The notes under the pieces were generated by a model. That model did no database searches, had not been told where the DNA came from, and saw only the letters and a program-made list of their open reading frames with translations. Shown here one piece after another: positions 1-13,270 of a stretch of DNA of 64,000 nt. Source of the DNA: Eledone cirrhosa. Its lineage: Eukaryota > Mollusca > Cephalopoda > Octopoda > Eledonidae. Made by a program: the position numbers and the translations under genes. Location: NCBI GenBank assembly GCA_964016885.1, contig OZ024743.1:185486962-185550961 (forward strand). Direction: 5' to 3'. How positions within the stretch are numbered: position 1 is the first letter of the stretch; every line of letters starts with the position of its first letter.

Positions 1-41
1 GTTAACAGTGTTGGTGAGTCAGATTCTAGCATGGCATAAAC
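1..41 (+). repeat. First monomer (GAGTCAG, AGCATGG variant)
   Basis: This is the first complete unit, given as a reference for monomer numbering. It carries the tags C at position 20 and C at position 30, and is followed at 42 by a monomer starting GTCAAC. This ordered pair recurs at 2991, 6472, 9216, 11837, 13435, 16056, 21630, 24374 and 40603, and in similar form at 55114 and 58599. That makes it a convenient block marker. The choice of phase (starting at GTTAAC) is arbitrary, since the array has no visible beginning. Confidence 0.95.
15..21 (+). other. AP-1/GCN4-type heptamer TGAGTCA in GAGTCAG monomers (first example)
   Basis: A G-to-C change at monomer position 20 turns TGAGTGA into the palindromic heptamer TGAGTCA, the consensus site of AP-1 and GCN4-type bZIP proteins. 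Other examples are at 343-349, 424-430, 465-471 and 17955-17961; it recurs across the window and every 123 bp in the trimeric HORs. The sequence match is certain. Any binding or function is inference, and the site may be a chance product of one tag substitution. Confidence 0.35.
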
Positions 42-369
42 GTCAACAGTGTTGTTGAGTGAGATTCTAGTATGGCATAAACGTTAACAGTGTTGATGAG
101 TGAGATTCTAGCATGGCATAAACGTTAACAGTGTTGGTGAGTGAGATTCTAGTATCGCATAAACGTTAACAGTGTTGGTGAGTAAGATTCTAGTATGGCA
201 TAAACGTTAACAGTGTTGGTGAGTGAGATTCTAGTATGGCATAAACGTTAACAGTGTTGGTGAGTGAGATTATAGTATGGCATAAACGTTAACAGTGTTG
301 GTGAGTGAGATTCTAGTATGGCATAAACGTTAACAGTGTTGGTGAGTCAGATTCTAGTATGGCATAAAC

Positions 370-409
370 GTTAACAGTGTTGGTGAGTGAGTTCTAGTAT
401 GGCATAAAC
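370..409 (+). repeat. 40-bp short monomer, type i (GAGTTCTAG)
   Basis: One A is missing, so GAGATTCTAG reads GAGTTCTAG. The same short monomer occurs eight times in the window, starting at 370, 3360, 12206, 16425, 21221, 24743, 37614 and 40972, always next to GAGTCAG and ACAATG monomers. The shared context says one original deletion was copied by block duplication rather than arising eight times. Confidence 0.9.
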
Positions 410-860
410 GTTAACAATGTTGGTGAGTCAGATTCTAGCATGGCATAAACGTTAACAGTTTTGTTGAGTCAGATTCTACTATGGCATAAACGTTAACAGT
501 GTTGGTGAGTGAGATTCTAGTATGGCATAAACGTTAACAGTGTTGGTGTGTGAGATTCTAGTATGGCATAAACATTAACAGAGTTGGTGAGTGAGATTCT
601 AGCATGGCATAAACGTTAACAGTGTTGTTGAGTGAGATTCTAGTATGGCATAAACGTTAACAGTGTTGGTGAGTGAGATTCTAGTATGGCATAAACGTTA
701 ACAGTGTTGATGAGTGAGATTCTAGTATGGCATAAACGTTAACAGTGTTGGTGAGTGAGATTCTAGCATGGCATAAACGTCAACAGTGTTGTTGAGTGAG
801 ATTCTAGTATGGCATAAACGTTAACAGTGTTGATGAGTGAGATTCTAGCATGGCATAAAC

Positions 861-1188
861 GTTAACAGTGTTGGTGAGTGAGATACTAGTATCGCATAAA
901 CGTTAACAGTGTTGGTGAGTAAGATTCTAGTATGGCATAAACGTTAACAGTGTTGTTGAGTGAGATTCTAGCATGGCATAAACGTTAACAGTGTTGTTGA
1001 GTGAGATCCTAGTATAGCATAAACGTTAACAGTGTTGTTGAGTGAGATTCTAGTATGGCATAAACGTTAACAGTGTTGGTGAGTGAGATACTAGTATCGC
1101 ATAAACGTTAACAGTGTTGGTGAGTAAGATTCTAGTATGGCATAAACGTTAACAGTGTTGTTGAGTGAGATTCTAGCATGGCATACAC
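861..1188 (+). repeat. Local 5-monomer (205-bp) duplication inside U1
   Basis: The pair of tag monomers GATACTAG-TATCGC and GAGTAAG occurs at 861 and again at 1066, exactly 205 bp (5 x 41) apart. The related block beginning at 2991 has this pair only once, near 3851, and continues directly into GCATACAC monomers. The second occurrence is therefore most simply a small tandem duplication private to this block, made by in-register slippage or unequal exchange. Confidence 0.75.
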
Positions 1189-1393
1189 GTTAACAGTGTT
1201 GTTGAGTGAGATTCTAGTATGGCATACACGTTAACAGTGTTGTTGAGTGAGATTCTAGTATGGCATACACGTTAACAGTGTTGTTGAGTGAGATTCTAGT
1301 ATGGCATACACGTTAACAGTGTTGTTGAGTGAGATTCTAGTATGGCATAAACGTTAACAGTGTTGGTGAGTGAGATTCTAGTATGGCATAAAC

Positions 1394-1432
1394 GTTAACT
1401 GTTGTTGAGTGAGATTCTAGTATAGCATACAC
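1394..1432 (+). repeat. 39-bp short monomer, type iii (GTTAACTG)
   Basis: Two bases are missing after GTTAAC, so GTTAACAGTGTTG reads GTTAACTGTTG. Copies start at 1394, 4957, 7701, 10445, 14664, 22859 and 39088, seven in all. The copy at 4957 has a further substitution (GTTAACCG). Spacings of 2,744, 2,744 and 4,219 bp between successive copies from 4957 to 14664 match the block offsets. Confidence 0.9.
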
Positions 1433-2990
1433 GTTAACAGTGTTCGTGAGTGAGATTCTAGCATGGCATAAACGTTAACAGTGTTGTTGAGTGAGATTCT
1501 AGTATGGCATACACGTTAACAGTGTTCGTGAGTGAGATTCTAGTATGGCATAAACGTTAACAGTGTTGGTGAATGAGATTCTAGTATGGCATACACGTTA
1601 ACAGTGTTCGTGAGTGAGATTCTAGTATGGCATAAACGTTAACGGTGTTGGTGAGTGAGATTCTAGTATGGCATAAACGTTAACAGTGTTCGTGAGTGAG
1701 ATTCTAGTATGGCATAAACGTTAACAGTGTTGTTGAGTGAGATTCTAGCATGGCATACACGTTAACAGTGTTGGTGAGTGAGATTCTAGTATGGCATAAA
1801 CTTTAACAGTGTTGTTGAGTGAGATTCTAGTATGGCATAAACGTTAACAGTGTTGTTGAGTGAGATTCTAGCATGGCATAAACGTTAACAGTGTTGGTGA
1901 GTGAGATTCTAGCATGACATAAACGTTAACAGTGTTGTTGAGTGAGATTCTAGCATGGCATAAACGTTGACAGTGTTGGTGAGTGAGATTCTAGCATGGC
2001 ATAAACGTTGACAGTATTGGTGAGTGAGATTCTAGTATGGCATAAACGTTAACAGTGTTGTTGAGTGAGATTCTAGTATGGCATAAACGTTAACAGTGTT
2101 GTTGAGTGAGATTCTAGTATGGCATAAACGTTAACAGTGTTGATGAGTGAGATTCTAGCATGGCATAAACGTTAACAGTGTTGGTGAGTGAGATTCTAGT
2201 ATGGCATAAACGTTAACAGAGTTGGTGAGCGAGATTCTAGTATGGCATAAACGTTAACAGTGTTGTTGAGTGAGATTCTAGCATGGCATAAACGTTAACA
2301 GTGTTGTTGAGTGAGATCCTAGTATGGCATAAACGTTAACAGTGTTGTTGAGTGAGATTCTAGTATGGCATAAACGTTAACAGTGTTGGTGAGTGAGATT
2401 GTAGTATGGCATAAACGTTAACAGTGTTGTTGAGTGAGATTCTAGTATGGCATAAACGTTAACAGTGTTGGTGAGTGAGATTATAGTATGGCATAAACGT
2501 TAACAGTGTTGGTGAGTGAGATTCTAGTATGGCATACACATTAACAGTGTTGTTGATTGAGATTCTAGTATGGCATACACATTAACAGTGTTGTTGAGTG
2601 AGATTCTAGTATGGCATAAACGTTAACAGTGTTGGTGTGTGAGATTCTAGCATGGCATAAACGTTAACAGTGTTGGTGAGTGAGATTCTAGTATGGCATA
2701 AACATTAACAGAGTTGGTGAGTGAGATTCTAGTATGGCATAAACGTTAACAGTGTTGTTGAGTGAGATTCTAGCATGGCATAAACGTTAACAGTGTTGTT
2801 GAGTGAGATCCCAGTATGGCATAAACGTTAACAGTGTTGTTGAGTGAGATTCTAGTATGGCATAAACGTTAACAGTGTTGGTGAGTGAGATTCTAGTATG
2901 GCATAAACGTTAACAGTGTTGATGAGTGAGATTCTAGTATGGCATAAACGTTAACAGTGTTGGTGAGTGAGATTCTAGTATGGCATAAAC

Positions 2991-5900
2991 GTTAACAGTG
3001 TTGGTGAGTCAGATTCTAGCATGGCATAAACGTCAACAGTGTTGTTGAGTGAGATTCTAGTATGGCATAAACGTTAACAGTGTTGATGAGTGAGATTCTA
3101 GCATGGCATAAACGTTAACAGTGTTGGTGAGTGAGATTCTAGTATCGCATAAACGTTAACAGTGTTGGTGAGTAAGATTCTAGTATGGCATAAACGTTAA
3201 CAGTGTTGGTGAGTGAGATTCTAGTATGGCATAAACGTTAACAGTGTTGGTGAGTGAGATTATAGTATGGCATAAACGTTAACAGTGTTGGTGAGTGAGA
3301 TTCTAGTATGGCATAAACGTTAACAGTGTTGGTGAGTCAGATTCTAGTATGGCATAAACGTTAACAGTGTTGGTGAGTGAGTTCTAGTATGGCATAAACG
3401 TTAACAATGTTGGTGAGTCAGATTCTAGCATGGCATAAACGTTAACAGTTTTGTTGAGTCAGATTCTACTATGGCATAAACGTTAACAGTGTTGGTGAGT
3501 GAGATTCTAGTATGGCATAAACGTTAACAGTGTTGGTGTGTGAGATTCTAGTATGGCATAAACATTAACAGAGTTGGTGAGTGAGATTCTAGCATGGCAT
3601 AAACGTTAACAGTGTTGTTGAGTGAGATTCTAGTATGGCATAAACGTTAACAGTGTTGGTGAGTGAGATTCTAGTATGGCATAAACGTTAACAGTGTTGA
3701 TGAGTGAGATTCTAGTATGGCATAAACGTTAACAGTGTTGGTGAGTGAGATTCTAGCATGGCATAAACGTCAACAGTGTTGTTGAGTGAGATTCTAGTAT
3801 GGCATAAACGTTAACAGTGTTGATGAGTGAGATTCTAGCATGGCATAAACGTTAACAGTGTTGGTGAGTGAGATACTAGTATCGCATAAACGTTAACAGT
3901 GTTGGTGAGTAAGATTCTAGTATGGCATAAACGTTAACAGTGTTGTTGAGTGAGATTCTAGCATGGCATAAACGTTAACAGTGTTGTTGAGTGAGATCCT
4001 AGTATAGCATAAACGTTAACAGTGTTGTTGAGTGAGATTCTAGTATGGCATAAACGTTAACAGTGTTGTTGAGTGAGATTCTAGCATGGCATACACGTTA
4101 ACAGTGTTGTTGAGTGGGATTCTAGTATGGCATACACGTTAACAGTGTTGTTGAGTGAGATTCTAGTATGGCATAAACGTTAACAGTGTTGGTGAGTGAG
4201 ATTCTAGTATGGCATAAACGTTAACAGTGTTGTTGAGTGAGATTCTAGTATAGCATACACGTTAACAGTGTTCGTGAGTGAGATTCTAGTATGGCATAAA
4301 CTTTAACAGTGTTGGTGAGTGAGATTCTAGTATGGCATACACGTTAACAGTGTTCGTGAGTGAGATTCTAGTATGGCATAAACGTTAACAGTGTTGGTGA
4401 GTGAGATTCTAGTATGGCATAAACGTCAACAGTGTTGGTGAGTCAGATTCTAGCATGGCATAAACGTTAACAGTGTTGGTGAGTGAGATTCTAGCCTGAC
4501 ATAAACGTTAACAGTGTTGGTGAGTGAGATTCTAGTATGGCATAAACGTTAACAGTGTTGGTGAGTGAGATTCTAACATGGCATAAACGTTAAAAGTGTT
4601 GGTGAGTAAGATCTAGCATGGCATAAACGTTAACAGTGTTGGTGAGTGAGATTCTAGTATGGCATAAACGTTAACAGTGTTGTTGAGTGAGATTCTAGCA
4701 TGGCATACACGTTAACAGTGTTGTTGAGTGACATTCTAGTATGGCATACACGTTAACAGTGTTGTTGAGTGAGATTCTAGTATGGCATAAACGTTAACAG
4801 TGTTGTTGAGTGAGATTCTAGCATGGCATACACGTTAACAGTGTTGTTGAGTGAGATTCTAGTATGGCATACACGTTAACAGTGTTGTTGAGTGAGATTC
4901 TAGTATGGCATAAACGTTAACAGTGTTGGTGAGTGAGATTCTAGTATGGCATAAACGTTAACCGTTGTTGAGTGAGATTCTAGTATAGCATACACGTTAA
5001 CAGTGTTCGTGAGTGAGATTCTAGCATGGCATAAACGTTAACAGTGTTGTTGAGTGAGATTCTAGTATGGCATACACGTTAACAGTGTTCGTGAGTGAGA
5101 TTCTAGTATGGCATAAACGTTAACAGTGTTGGTGAATGAGATTCTAGTATGGCATACACGTTAACAGTGTTCGTGAGTGAGATTCTAGTATGGCATAAAC
5201 GTTAACGGTGTTGGTGAGTGAGATTCTAGTATGGCATAAACGTTAACAGTGTTCGTGAGTGAGATTCTAGTATGGCATAAACGTTAACAGTGTTGTTGAG
5301 TGAGATTCTAGCATGGCATACACGTTAACAGTGTTGGTGAGTGAGATTCTAGTATGGCATAAACTTTAACAGTGTTGTTGAGTGAGATTCTAGTATGGCA
5401 TAAACGTTAACAGTGTTGTTGAGTGAGATTCTAGCATGGCATAAACGTTAACAGTGTTGGTGAGTGAGATTCTAGCATGACATAAACGTTAACAGTGTTG
5501 TTGAGTGAGATTCTAGCATGGCATAAACGTTGACAGTGTTGGTGAGTGAGATTCTAGCATGGCATAAACGTTGACAGTATTGGTGAGTGAGATTCTAGTA
5601 TGGCATAAACGTTAACAGTGTTGTTGAGTGAGATTCTAGTATGGCATAAACGTTAACAGTGTTGATGAGTGAGATTCTAGCATGGCATAAACGTTAACAG
5701 TGTTGGTGAGTGAGATTCTAGTATGGCATAAACGTTAACAGAGTTGGTGAGCGAGATTCTAGTATGGCATAAACGTTAACAGTGTTGTTGAGTGAGATTC
5801 TAGCATGGCATAAACGTTAACAGTGTTGTTGAGTGAGATCCTAGTATGGCATAAACGTTAACAGTGTTGTTGAGTGAGATTCTAGTATGGCATAAACGTT

Positions 5901-6471
5901 AACAGTGTTGGTGAGTGAGATTGTAGTATGGCATAAACGTTAACAGTGTTGTTGAGTGAGATTCTAGTATGGCATAAACGTTAACAGTGTTGGTGAGTGA
6001 GATTATAGTATGGCATAAACGTTAACAGTGTTGGTGAGTGAGATTCTAGTATGGCATACACATTAACAGTGTTGTTGATTGAGATTCTAGTATGGCATAC
6101 ACATTAACAGTTTTGTTGAGTGAGATTCTAGTATGGCATAAACGTTAACAGTGTTGGTGAGTGAGATTCTAGTATGGCATAAACATTAACAGAGTTGGTG
6201 AGTGAGATTCTAGTATGGCATAAACGTTAACAGTGTTGTTGAGTGAGATTCTAGCATGGCATAAACGTTAACAGTGTTGTTGAGTGAGATCCTAGTATGG
6301 CATAAACGTTAACAGTGTTGTTGAGTGAGATTCTAGTATGGCATAAACGTTAACAGTGTTGGTGAGTGAGATTCTAGTATGGCATAAACGTTAACAGTGT
6401 CGATGAGTGAGATTCTAGTATGGCATAAACGTTAACAGTGTTGGTGAGTGAGATTCTAGTATGGCATAAAC
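2991..6471 (+). repeat. Higher-order block U2 (85 monomers)
   Basis: The block is 3,481 bp, or 85 x 41 minus 4. Its start copies U1 at offset 2,990 up to about 4.06 kb. From about 3.9 kb its contents match U3 at offset 2,744 (the AGCCTGAC tag at 4491 recurs at 7235). Its short monomers are at 3360 (40 bp), 4589 (40 bp, GAAGATCTAG-type loss of a T) and 4957 (39 bp). U2 thus joins a U1-like head to a U3-like body. Confidence 0.8.
4589..4628 (+). repeat. 40-bp short monomer, type ii (GTAAGATCTAG)
   Basis: One T is lost, so GATTCTAG reads GATCTAG, in a monomer that also carries A at position 20. It follows a monomer beginning GTTAAAAG at 4548 or overlaps that tag. Six copies start at 4589, 7333, 10077, 14296, 22491 and 38720. 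In the relatives near 29.2 and 45.4 kb the GTTAAAAG tag is followed by a normal-length monomer, so this deletion is absent there. Confidence 0.85.
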
Positions 6472-9215
6472 GTTAACAGTGTTGGTGAGTCAGATTCTAG
6501 CATGGCATAAACGTCAACAGTGTTGTTGAGTGAGATTCTAGTATGGCATAAACGTTAACAGTGTTGATGAGTGAGATTCTAGCATGGCATAAACGTTAAC
6601 AGTGTTGGTGAGTGAGATTCTAGTATCGCATAAACGTTAACAGTGTTGGTGAGTAAGATTCTAGTATGGCATAAACGTTAACAGTGTTGTTGAGTGAGAT
6701 TCTAGCATGGCATAAACGTTAACAGTGTTGTTGAGTGAGATCCTAGTATAGCATAAACGTTAACAGTGTTGTTGAGTGAGATTCTAGTATGGCATAAACG
6801 TTAACAGTGTTGTTGAGTGAGATTCTAGCATGGCATACACGTTAACAGTGTTGTTGAGTGAGATTCTAGTATGGCATACACGTTAACAGTGTTGTTGAGT
6901 GAGATTCTAGTATGGCATAAACGTTAACAGTGTTGGTGAGTGAGATTCTAGTATGGCATAAACGTTAACAGTGTTGTTGAGTGAGATTCTAGTATAGCAT
7001 ACACGTTAACAGTGTTCGTGAGTGAGATTCTAGTATGGCATAAACTTTAACAGTGTTGGTGAGTGAGATTCTAGTATGGCATACACGTTAACAGTGTTCG
7101 TGAGTGAGATTCTAGTATGGCATAAACGTTAACAGTGTTGGTGAGTGAGATTCTAGTATGGCATAAACGTCAACAGTGTTGGTGAGTCAGATTCTAGCAT
7201 GGCATAAACGTTAACAGTGTTGGTGAGTGAGATTCTAGCCTGACATAAACGTTAACAGTGTTGGTGAGTGAGATTCTAGTATGGCATAAACGTTAACAGT
7301 GTTGGTGAGTGAGATTCTAACATGGCATAAACGTTAAAAGTGTTGGTGAGTAAGATCTAGCATGGCATAAACGTTAACAGTGTTGGTGAGTGAGATTCTA
7401 GTATGGCATAAACGTTAACAGTGTTGTTGAGTGAGATTCTAGCATGGCATACACGTTAACAGTGTTGTTGAGTGACATTCTAGTATGGCATACACGTTAA
7501 CAGTGTTGTTGAGTGAGATTCTAGTATGGCATAAACGTTAACAGTGTTGTTGAGTGAGATTCTAGCATGGCATACACGTTAACAGTGTTGTTGAGTGAGA
7601 TTCTAGTATGGCATACACGTTAACAGTGTTGTTGAGTGAGATTCTAGTATGGCATAAACGTTAACAGTGTTGGTGAGTGAGATTCTAGTATAGCATAAAC
7701 GTTAACTGTTGTTGAGTGAGATTCTAGTATAGCATACACGTTAACAGTGTTCGTGAGTGAGATTCTAGCATGGCATAAACGTTAACAGTGTTGTTGAGTG
7801 AGATTCTAGTATGGCATACACGTTAACAGTGTTCGTGAGTGAGATTCTAGTATGGCATAAACGTTAACAGTGTTGGTGAATGAGATTCTAGTATGGCATA
7901 CACGTTAACAGTGTTCGTGAGTGAGATTCTAGTATGGCATAAACGTTAACGGTGTTGGTGAGTGAGATTCTAGTATGGCATAAACGTTAACAGTGTTCGT
8001 GAGTGAGATTCTAGTATGGCATAAACGTTAACAGTGTTGTTGAGTGAGATTCTAGCATGGCATACACGTTAACAGTGTTGGTGAGTGAGATTCTAGTATG
8101 GCATAAACTTTAACAGTGTTGTTGAGTGAGATTCTAGTATGGCATAAACGTTAACAGTGTTGTTGAGTGAGATTCTAGCATGGCATAAACGTTAACAGTG
8201 TTGGTGAGTGAGATTCTAGCATGACATAAACGTTAACAGTGTTGTTGAGTGAGATTCTAGCATGGCATAAACGTTGACAGTGTTGGTGAGTGAGATTCTA
8301 GCATGGCATAAACGTTGACAGTATTGGTGAGTGAGATTCTAGTATGGCATAAACGTTAACAGTGTTGTTGAGTGAGATTCTAGTATGGCATAAACGTTAA
8401 CAGTGTTGTTGAGTGAGATTCTAGTATGGCATAAACGTTAACAGTGTTGATGAGTGAGATTCTAGCATGGCATAAACGTTAACAGTGTTGGTGAGTGAGA
8501 TTCTAGTATGGCATAAACGTTAACAGAGTTGGTGAGCGAGATTCTAGTATGGCATAAACGTTAACAGTGTTGTTGAGTGAGATTCTAGCATGGCATAAAC
8601 GTTAACAGTGTTGTTGAGTGAGATCCTAGTATGGCATAAACGTTAACAGTGTTGTTGAGTGAGATTCTAGTATGGCATAAACGTTAACAGTGTTGGTGAG
8701 TGAGATTGTAGTATGGCATAAACGTTAACAGTGTTGTTGAGTGAGATTCTAGTATGGCATAAACGTTAACAGTGTTGGTGAGTGAGATTATAGTATGGCA
8801 TAAACGTTAACAGTGTTGGTGAGTGAGATTCTAGTATGGCATACACATTAACAGTGTTGTTGATTGAGATTCTAGTATGGCATACACATTAACAGTGTTG
8901 TTGAGTGAGATTCTAGTATGGCATAAACGTTAACAGTGTTGGTGTGTGAGATTCTAGCATGGCATAAACGTTAACAGTGTTGGTGAGTGAGATTCTAGTA
9001 TGGCATAAACATTAACAGAGTTGGTGAGTGAGATTCTAGTATGGCATAAACGTTAACAGTGTTGTTGAGTGAGATTCTAGTATGGCATAAACGTTAACAG
9101 TGTTGGTGAGTGAGATTCTAGTATGGCATAAACGTTAACAGTGTTGATGAGTGAGATTCTAGTATGGCATAAACGTTAACAGTGTTGGTGAGTGAGATTC
9201 TAGTATGGCATAAAC
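6472..9215 (+). repeat. Higher-order block U3 (67 monomers)
   Basis: The block is 2,744 bp, or 67 x 41 minus 3. Tags AGCCTGAC (7235), GATCTAG (7333) and GTTAACTG (7701) sit exactly 2,744 bp after their counterparts in U2 and 2,744 bp before those in U4. This is the clearest stretch of a 2.7-kb HOR, with two to three consecutive copies. Confidence 0.85.
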
Positions 9216-12200
9216 GTTAACAGTGTTGGTGAGTCAGATTCTAGCATGGCATAAACGTCAACAGTGTTGTTGAGTGAGATTCTAGTATGGCATAAACGTT
9301 AACAGTGTTGATGAGTGAGATTCTAGCATGGCATAAACGTTAACAGTGTTGGTGAGTGAGATTCTAGTATCGCATAAACGTTAACAGTGTTGGTGAGTAA
9401 GATTCTAGTATGGCATAAACGTTAACAGTGTTGTTGAGTGAGATTCTAGCATGGCATAAACGTTAACAGTGTTGTTGAGTGAGATCCTAGTATAGCATAA
9501 ACGTTAACAGTGTTGTTGAGTGAGATTCTAGTATGGCATAAACGTTAACAGTGTTGTTGAGTGAGATTCTAGCATGGCATACACGTTAACAGTGTTGTTG
9601 AGTGAGATTCTAGTATGGCATAAACGTTAACAGTGTTGTTGAGTGAGATTCTAGTATGGCATAAACGTTAACAGTGTTGGTGAGTGAGATTCTAGTATGG
9701 CATAAACGTTAACAGTGTTGTTGAGTGAGATTCTAGTATAGCATACACGTTAACAGTGTTCGTGAGTGAGATTCTAGTATGGCATAAACTTTAACAGTGT
9801 TGGTGAGTGAGATTCTAGTATGGCATACACGTTAACAGTGTTCGTGAGTGAGATTCTAGTATGGCATAAACGTTAACAGTGTTGGTGAGTGAGATTCTAG
9901 TATGGCATAAACGTCAACAGTGTTGGTGAGTCAGATTCTAGCATGGCATAAACGTTAACAGTGTTGGTGAGTGAGATTCTAGCCTGACATAAACGTTAAC
10001 AGTGTTGGTGAGTGAGATTCTAGTATGGCATAAACGTTAACAGTGTTGGTGAGTGAGATTCTAGCATGGCATAAACGTTAAAAGTGTTGGTGAGTAAGAT
10101 CTAGCATGGCATAAACGTTAACAGTGTTGGTGAGTGAGATTCTAGTATGGCATAAACGTTAACAGTGTTGTTGAGTGAGATTCTAGCATGGCATACACGT
10201 TAACAGTGTTGTTGAGTGACATTCTAGTATGGCATACACGTTAACAGTGTTGTTGAGTGAGATTCTAGTATGGCATAAACGTTAACAGTGTTGTTGAGTG
10301 AGATTCTAGCATGGCATACACGTTAACAGTGTTGTTGAGTGAGATTCTAGTATGGCATACACGTTAACAGTGTTGTTGAGTGAGATTCTAGTATGGCATA
10401 AACGTTAACAGTGTTGGTGAGTGAGATTCTAGTATGGCATAAACGTTAACTGTTGTTGAGTGAGATTCTAGTATAGCATACACGTTAACAGTGTTCGTGA
10501 GTGAGATTCTAGCATGGCATAAACGTTAACAGTGTTGTTGAGTGAGATTCTAGTATGGCATACACGTTAACAGTGTTCGTGAGTGAGATTCTAGTATGGC
10601 ATAAACGTTAACAGTGTTGGTGAATGAGATTCTAGTATGGCATACACGTTAACAGTGTTCGTGAGTGAGATTCTAGTATGGCATAAACGTTAACGGTGTT
10701 GGTGAGTGAGATTCTAGTATGGCATAAACGTTAACAGTGTTCGTGAGTGAGATTCTAGTATGGCATAAACGTTAACAGTGTTGTTGAGTGAGATTCTAGC
10801 ATGGCATACACGTTAACAGTGTTGGTGAGTGAGATTCTAGTATGGCATAAACTTTAACAGTGTTGTTGAGTGAGATTCTAGTATGGCATAAACGTTAACA
10901 GTGTTGTTGAGTGAGATTCTAGCATGGCATAAACGTTAACAGTGTTGGTGAGTGAGATTCTAGCATGACATAAACGTTAACAGTGTTGTTGAGTGAGATT
11001 CTAGCATGGCATAAACGTTGACAGTGTTGGTGAGTGAGATTCTAGCATGGCATAAACGTTGACAGTATTGGTGAGTGAGATTCTAGTATGGCATAAACGT
11101 TAACAGTGTTGTTGAGTGAGATTCTAGTATGGCATAAACGTTAACAGTGTTGTTGAGTGAGATTCTAGTATGGCATAAACGTTAACAGTGTTGATGAGTG
11201 AGATTCTAGCATGGCATAAACGTTAACAGTGTTGGTGAGTGAGATTCTAGTATGGCATAAACGTTAACAGTGTTGTTGAGTGAGATTCTAGTATGGCATA
11301 AACGTTAACAGTGTTGGTGAGTGAGATTATAGTATGGCATAAACGTTAACAGTGTTGGTGAGTGAGATTCTAGTATGGCATACACATTAACAGTGTTGTT
11401 GATTGAGATTCTAGTATGGCATACACATTAACAGTGTTGTTGAGTGAGATTCTAGTATGGCATAAACGTTAACAGTGTTGGTGTGTGAGATTCTAGCATG
11501 GCATAAACGTTAACAGTGTTGGTGAGTGAGATTCTAGTATTGCATAAACATTAACAGAGTTGGTGAGTGAGATTCTAGTATGGCATAAACGTTAACAGTG
11601 TTGTTGAGTGAGATTCTAGCATGGCATAAACGTTAACAGTGTTGTTGAGTGAGATCCTAGTATGGCATAAACGTTAACAGTGTTGTTGAGTGAGATTCTA
11701 GTATGGCATAAACGTTAACAGTGTTGGTGAGTGAGATTCTAGTATGGCATAAACGTTAACAGTGTTGATGAGTGAGATTCTAGTATGGCATAAACGTTAA
11801 CAGTGTTGGTGAGTGAGATTCTAGTATGGCATAAACGTTAACAGTGTTGGTGAGTCAGATTCTAGCATGGCATAAACGTCAACAGTGTTGTTGAGTGAGA
11901 TTCTGGTATGGCATAAACGTTAACAGTGTTGATGAGTGAGATTCTAGCATGGCATAAACGTTAACAGTGTTGGTGAGTGAGATTCTAGTATCGCATAAAC
12001 GTTAACAGTGTTGGTGAGTAAGATTCTAGTATGGCATAAACGTTAACAGTGTTGGTGAGTGAGATTCTAGTATGGCATAAACGTTAACAGTGTTGGTGAG
12101 TGAGATTATAGTATGGCATAAACGTTAACAGTGTTGGTGAGTGAGATTCTAGTATGGCATAAACGTTAACAGTGTTGGTGAGTCAGATTCTAGTATGGCA

Positions 12201-13270
12201 TAAACGTTAACAGTGTTGGTGAGTGAGTTCTAGTATGGCATAAACGTTAACAATGTTGGTGAGTCAGATTCTAGCATGGCATAAACGTTAACAGTTTTGT
12301 TGAGTCAGATTCTACTATGGCATAAACGTTAACAGTGTTGGTGAGTGAGATTCTAGTATGGCATAAACGTTAACAGTGTTGTTGAGTGAGATTCTAGTAT
12401 GGCATAAACGTTAACAGTGTTGTTGAGTGAGATTCTAGCATGGCATAAACGTTAACAGTGTTGGTGAGTGAGATTCTAGCATGACATTAACGTTAACAGT
12501 GTTGTGGAGCGAGTTTCTAGCATGGCATAAACGTTGACAGTGTTGGTGAGTGAGATTCTAGCATGGCATAAACGTTGACAGTATTGGTGAGTGAGATTCT
12601 AGTATGGCATAAACGTTAACAGTGTTGTTGAGTGAGATTCTAGTATGGCATAAACGTTAACAGTGTTGTTGAGTGAGATTCTAGTATGGCATAAACGTTA
12701 ACAGTGTTGGTGAGTGAGATTCTAGCATGGCATAAACGTTAACAGTGTTGCTGAGTGAGATTCTAGTATGGCATAAACGTTTACAGAGTTGGTGAGTGAG
12801 ATTCTAGTATGGCATAAACGTTAACAGTGTTGTTGAGTGAGATTCTAGCATGGCATAAACGTTAACAGTGTTGTTGAGTGAGATCCTAGTATAGCATAAA
12901 CGTTAACAGTGTTGTTGAGTGAGATTCTAGTATGGCATAAACGTTAACAGTTTTGGTGAGTGAGATTCTAGTATGGCATAAACGTTAACAGTGTTGTTGA
13001 GTGAGATTCTAGTATGGCATAAACGTTAACAGTGTTGGTGAGTGAGATTCTAGTATGGCATATACATTAACAGTGTTGTTGATTGAGATTCTAGTATGGC
13101 ATACACATTAACAGTGTTGTTGAGTGAGATTCTAGTATGGCATAAACGTTAACAGAGTTGGTGAGTGAGATTCTAGTATGGCATAAACGTTAACAGTGTT
13201 GTTGAGTGAGATTCTAGCATGGCATAAACGTTAACAGTGTTGTTGAGTGAGATCCTAGTATGGCATAAAC
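9052..13270 (+). repeat. Copy 1 of a 4,219-bp tandem duplication
   Basis: Markers at 9216, 9979 (AGCCTGAC), 10077, 10445, 11541 (TATTGCAT, a rare tag), 12206 and 12501 (GTTGTGGAGC) all recur exactly 4,219 bp later. The length is 103 x 41 minus 4. The left limit is set where the upstream order stops matching: a GAGTTGG monomer at 9011 against an ATCCTAG monomer at 13230. Limits are good to about one monomer. Only scattered single-base differences from copy 2 were seen, such as TCTGGTATGG near 11904. Confidence 0.85.
9216..11836 (+). repeat. Higher-order block U4 (64 monomers)
   Basis: The block is 2,621 bp, three monomers shorter than U3 net: about five monomers around the GAGCGAG and GATTGTAG tags are missing and two are added near the 3' end. 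An identical-length relative (U6) begins at 13435. Confidence 0.8.

Larger units (their letters stand above)
1..2990 (+). repeat. Higher-order block U1 (73 monomers)
   Basis: This block runs between successive GAGTCAG-then-GTCAAC markers. Its length is 73 x 41 minus 3, explained by one 40-bp monomer (370-409) and one 39-bp monomer (1394-1432). The first 1.06 kb is matched at an offset of exactly 2,990 bp: the 40-bp monomer recurs at 3360 and the GATACTAG tag at 881 recurs at 3871. Later parts correspond to U2 at larger offsets (1394 matches 4957, offset 3,563), so the second half differs from U2 by whole-monomer gains or losses. Confidence 0.85.

Noticed and set aside
12476..12540. Possible insertion or foreign base run at the GTTGTGGAGCGAGTTTCTAG monomer
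   Set aside because: Its length is exactly 41 bp. It is a heavily substituted monomer copied at 16720, 25038 and 41267, with a milder relative (GTTGTTGAGCGAGTTTC) elsewhere.
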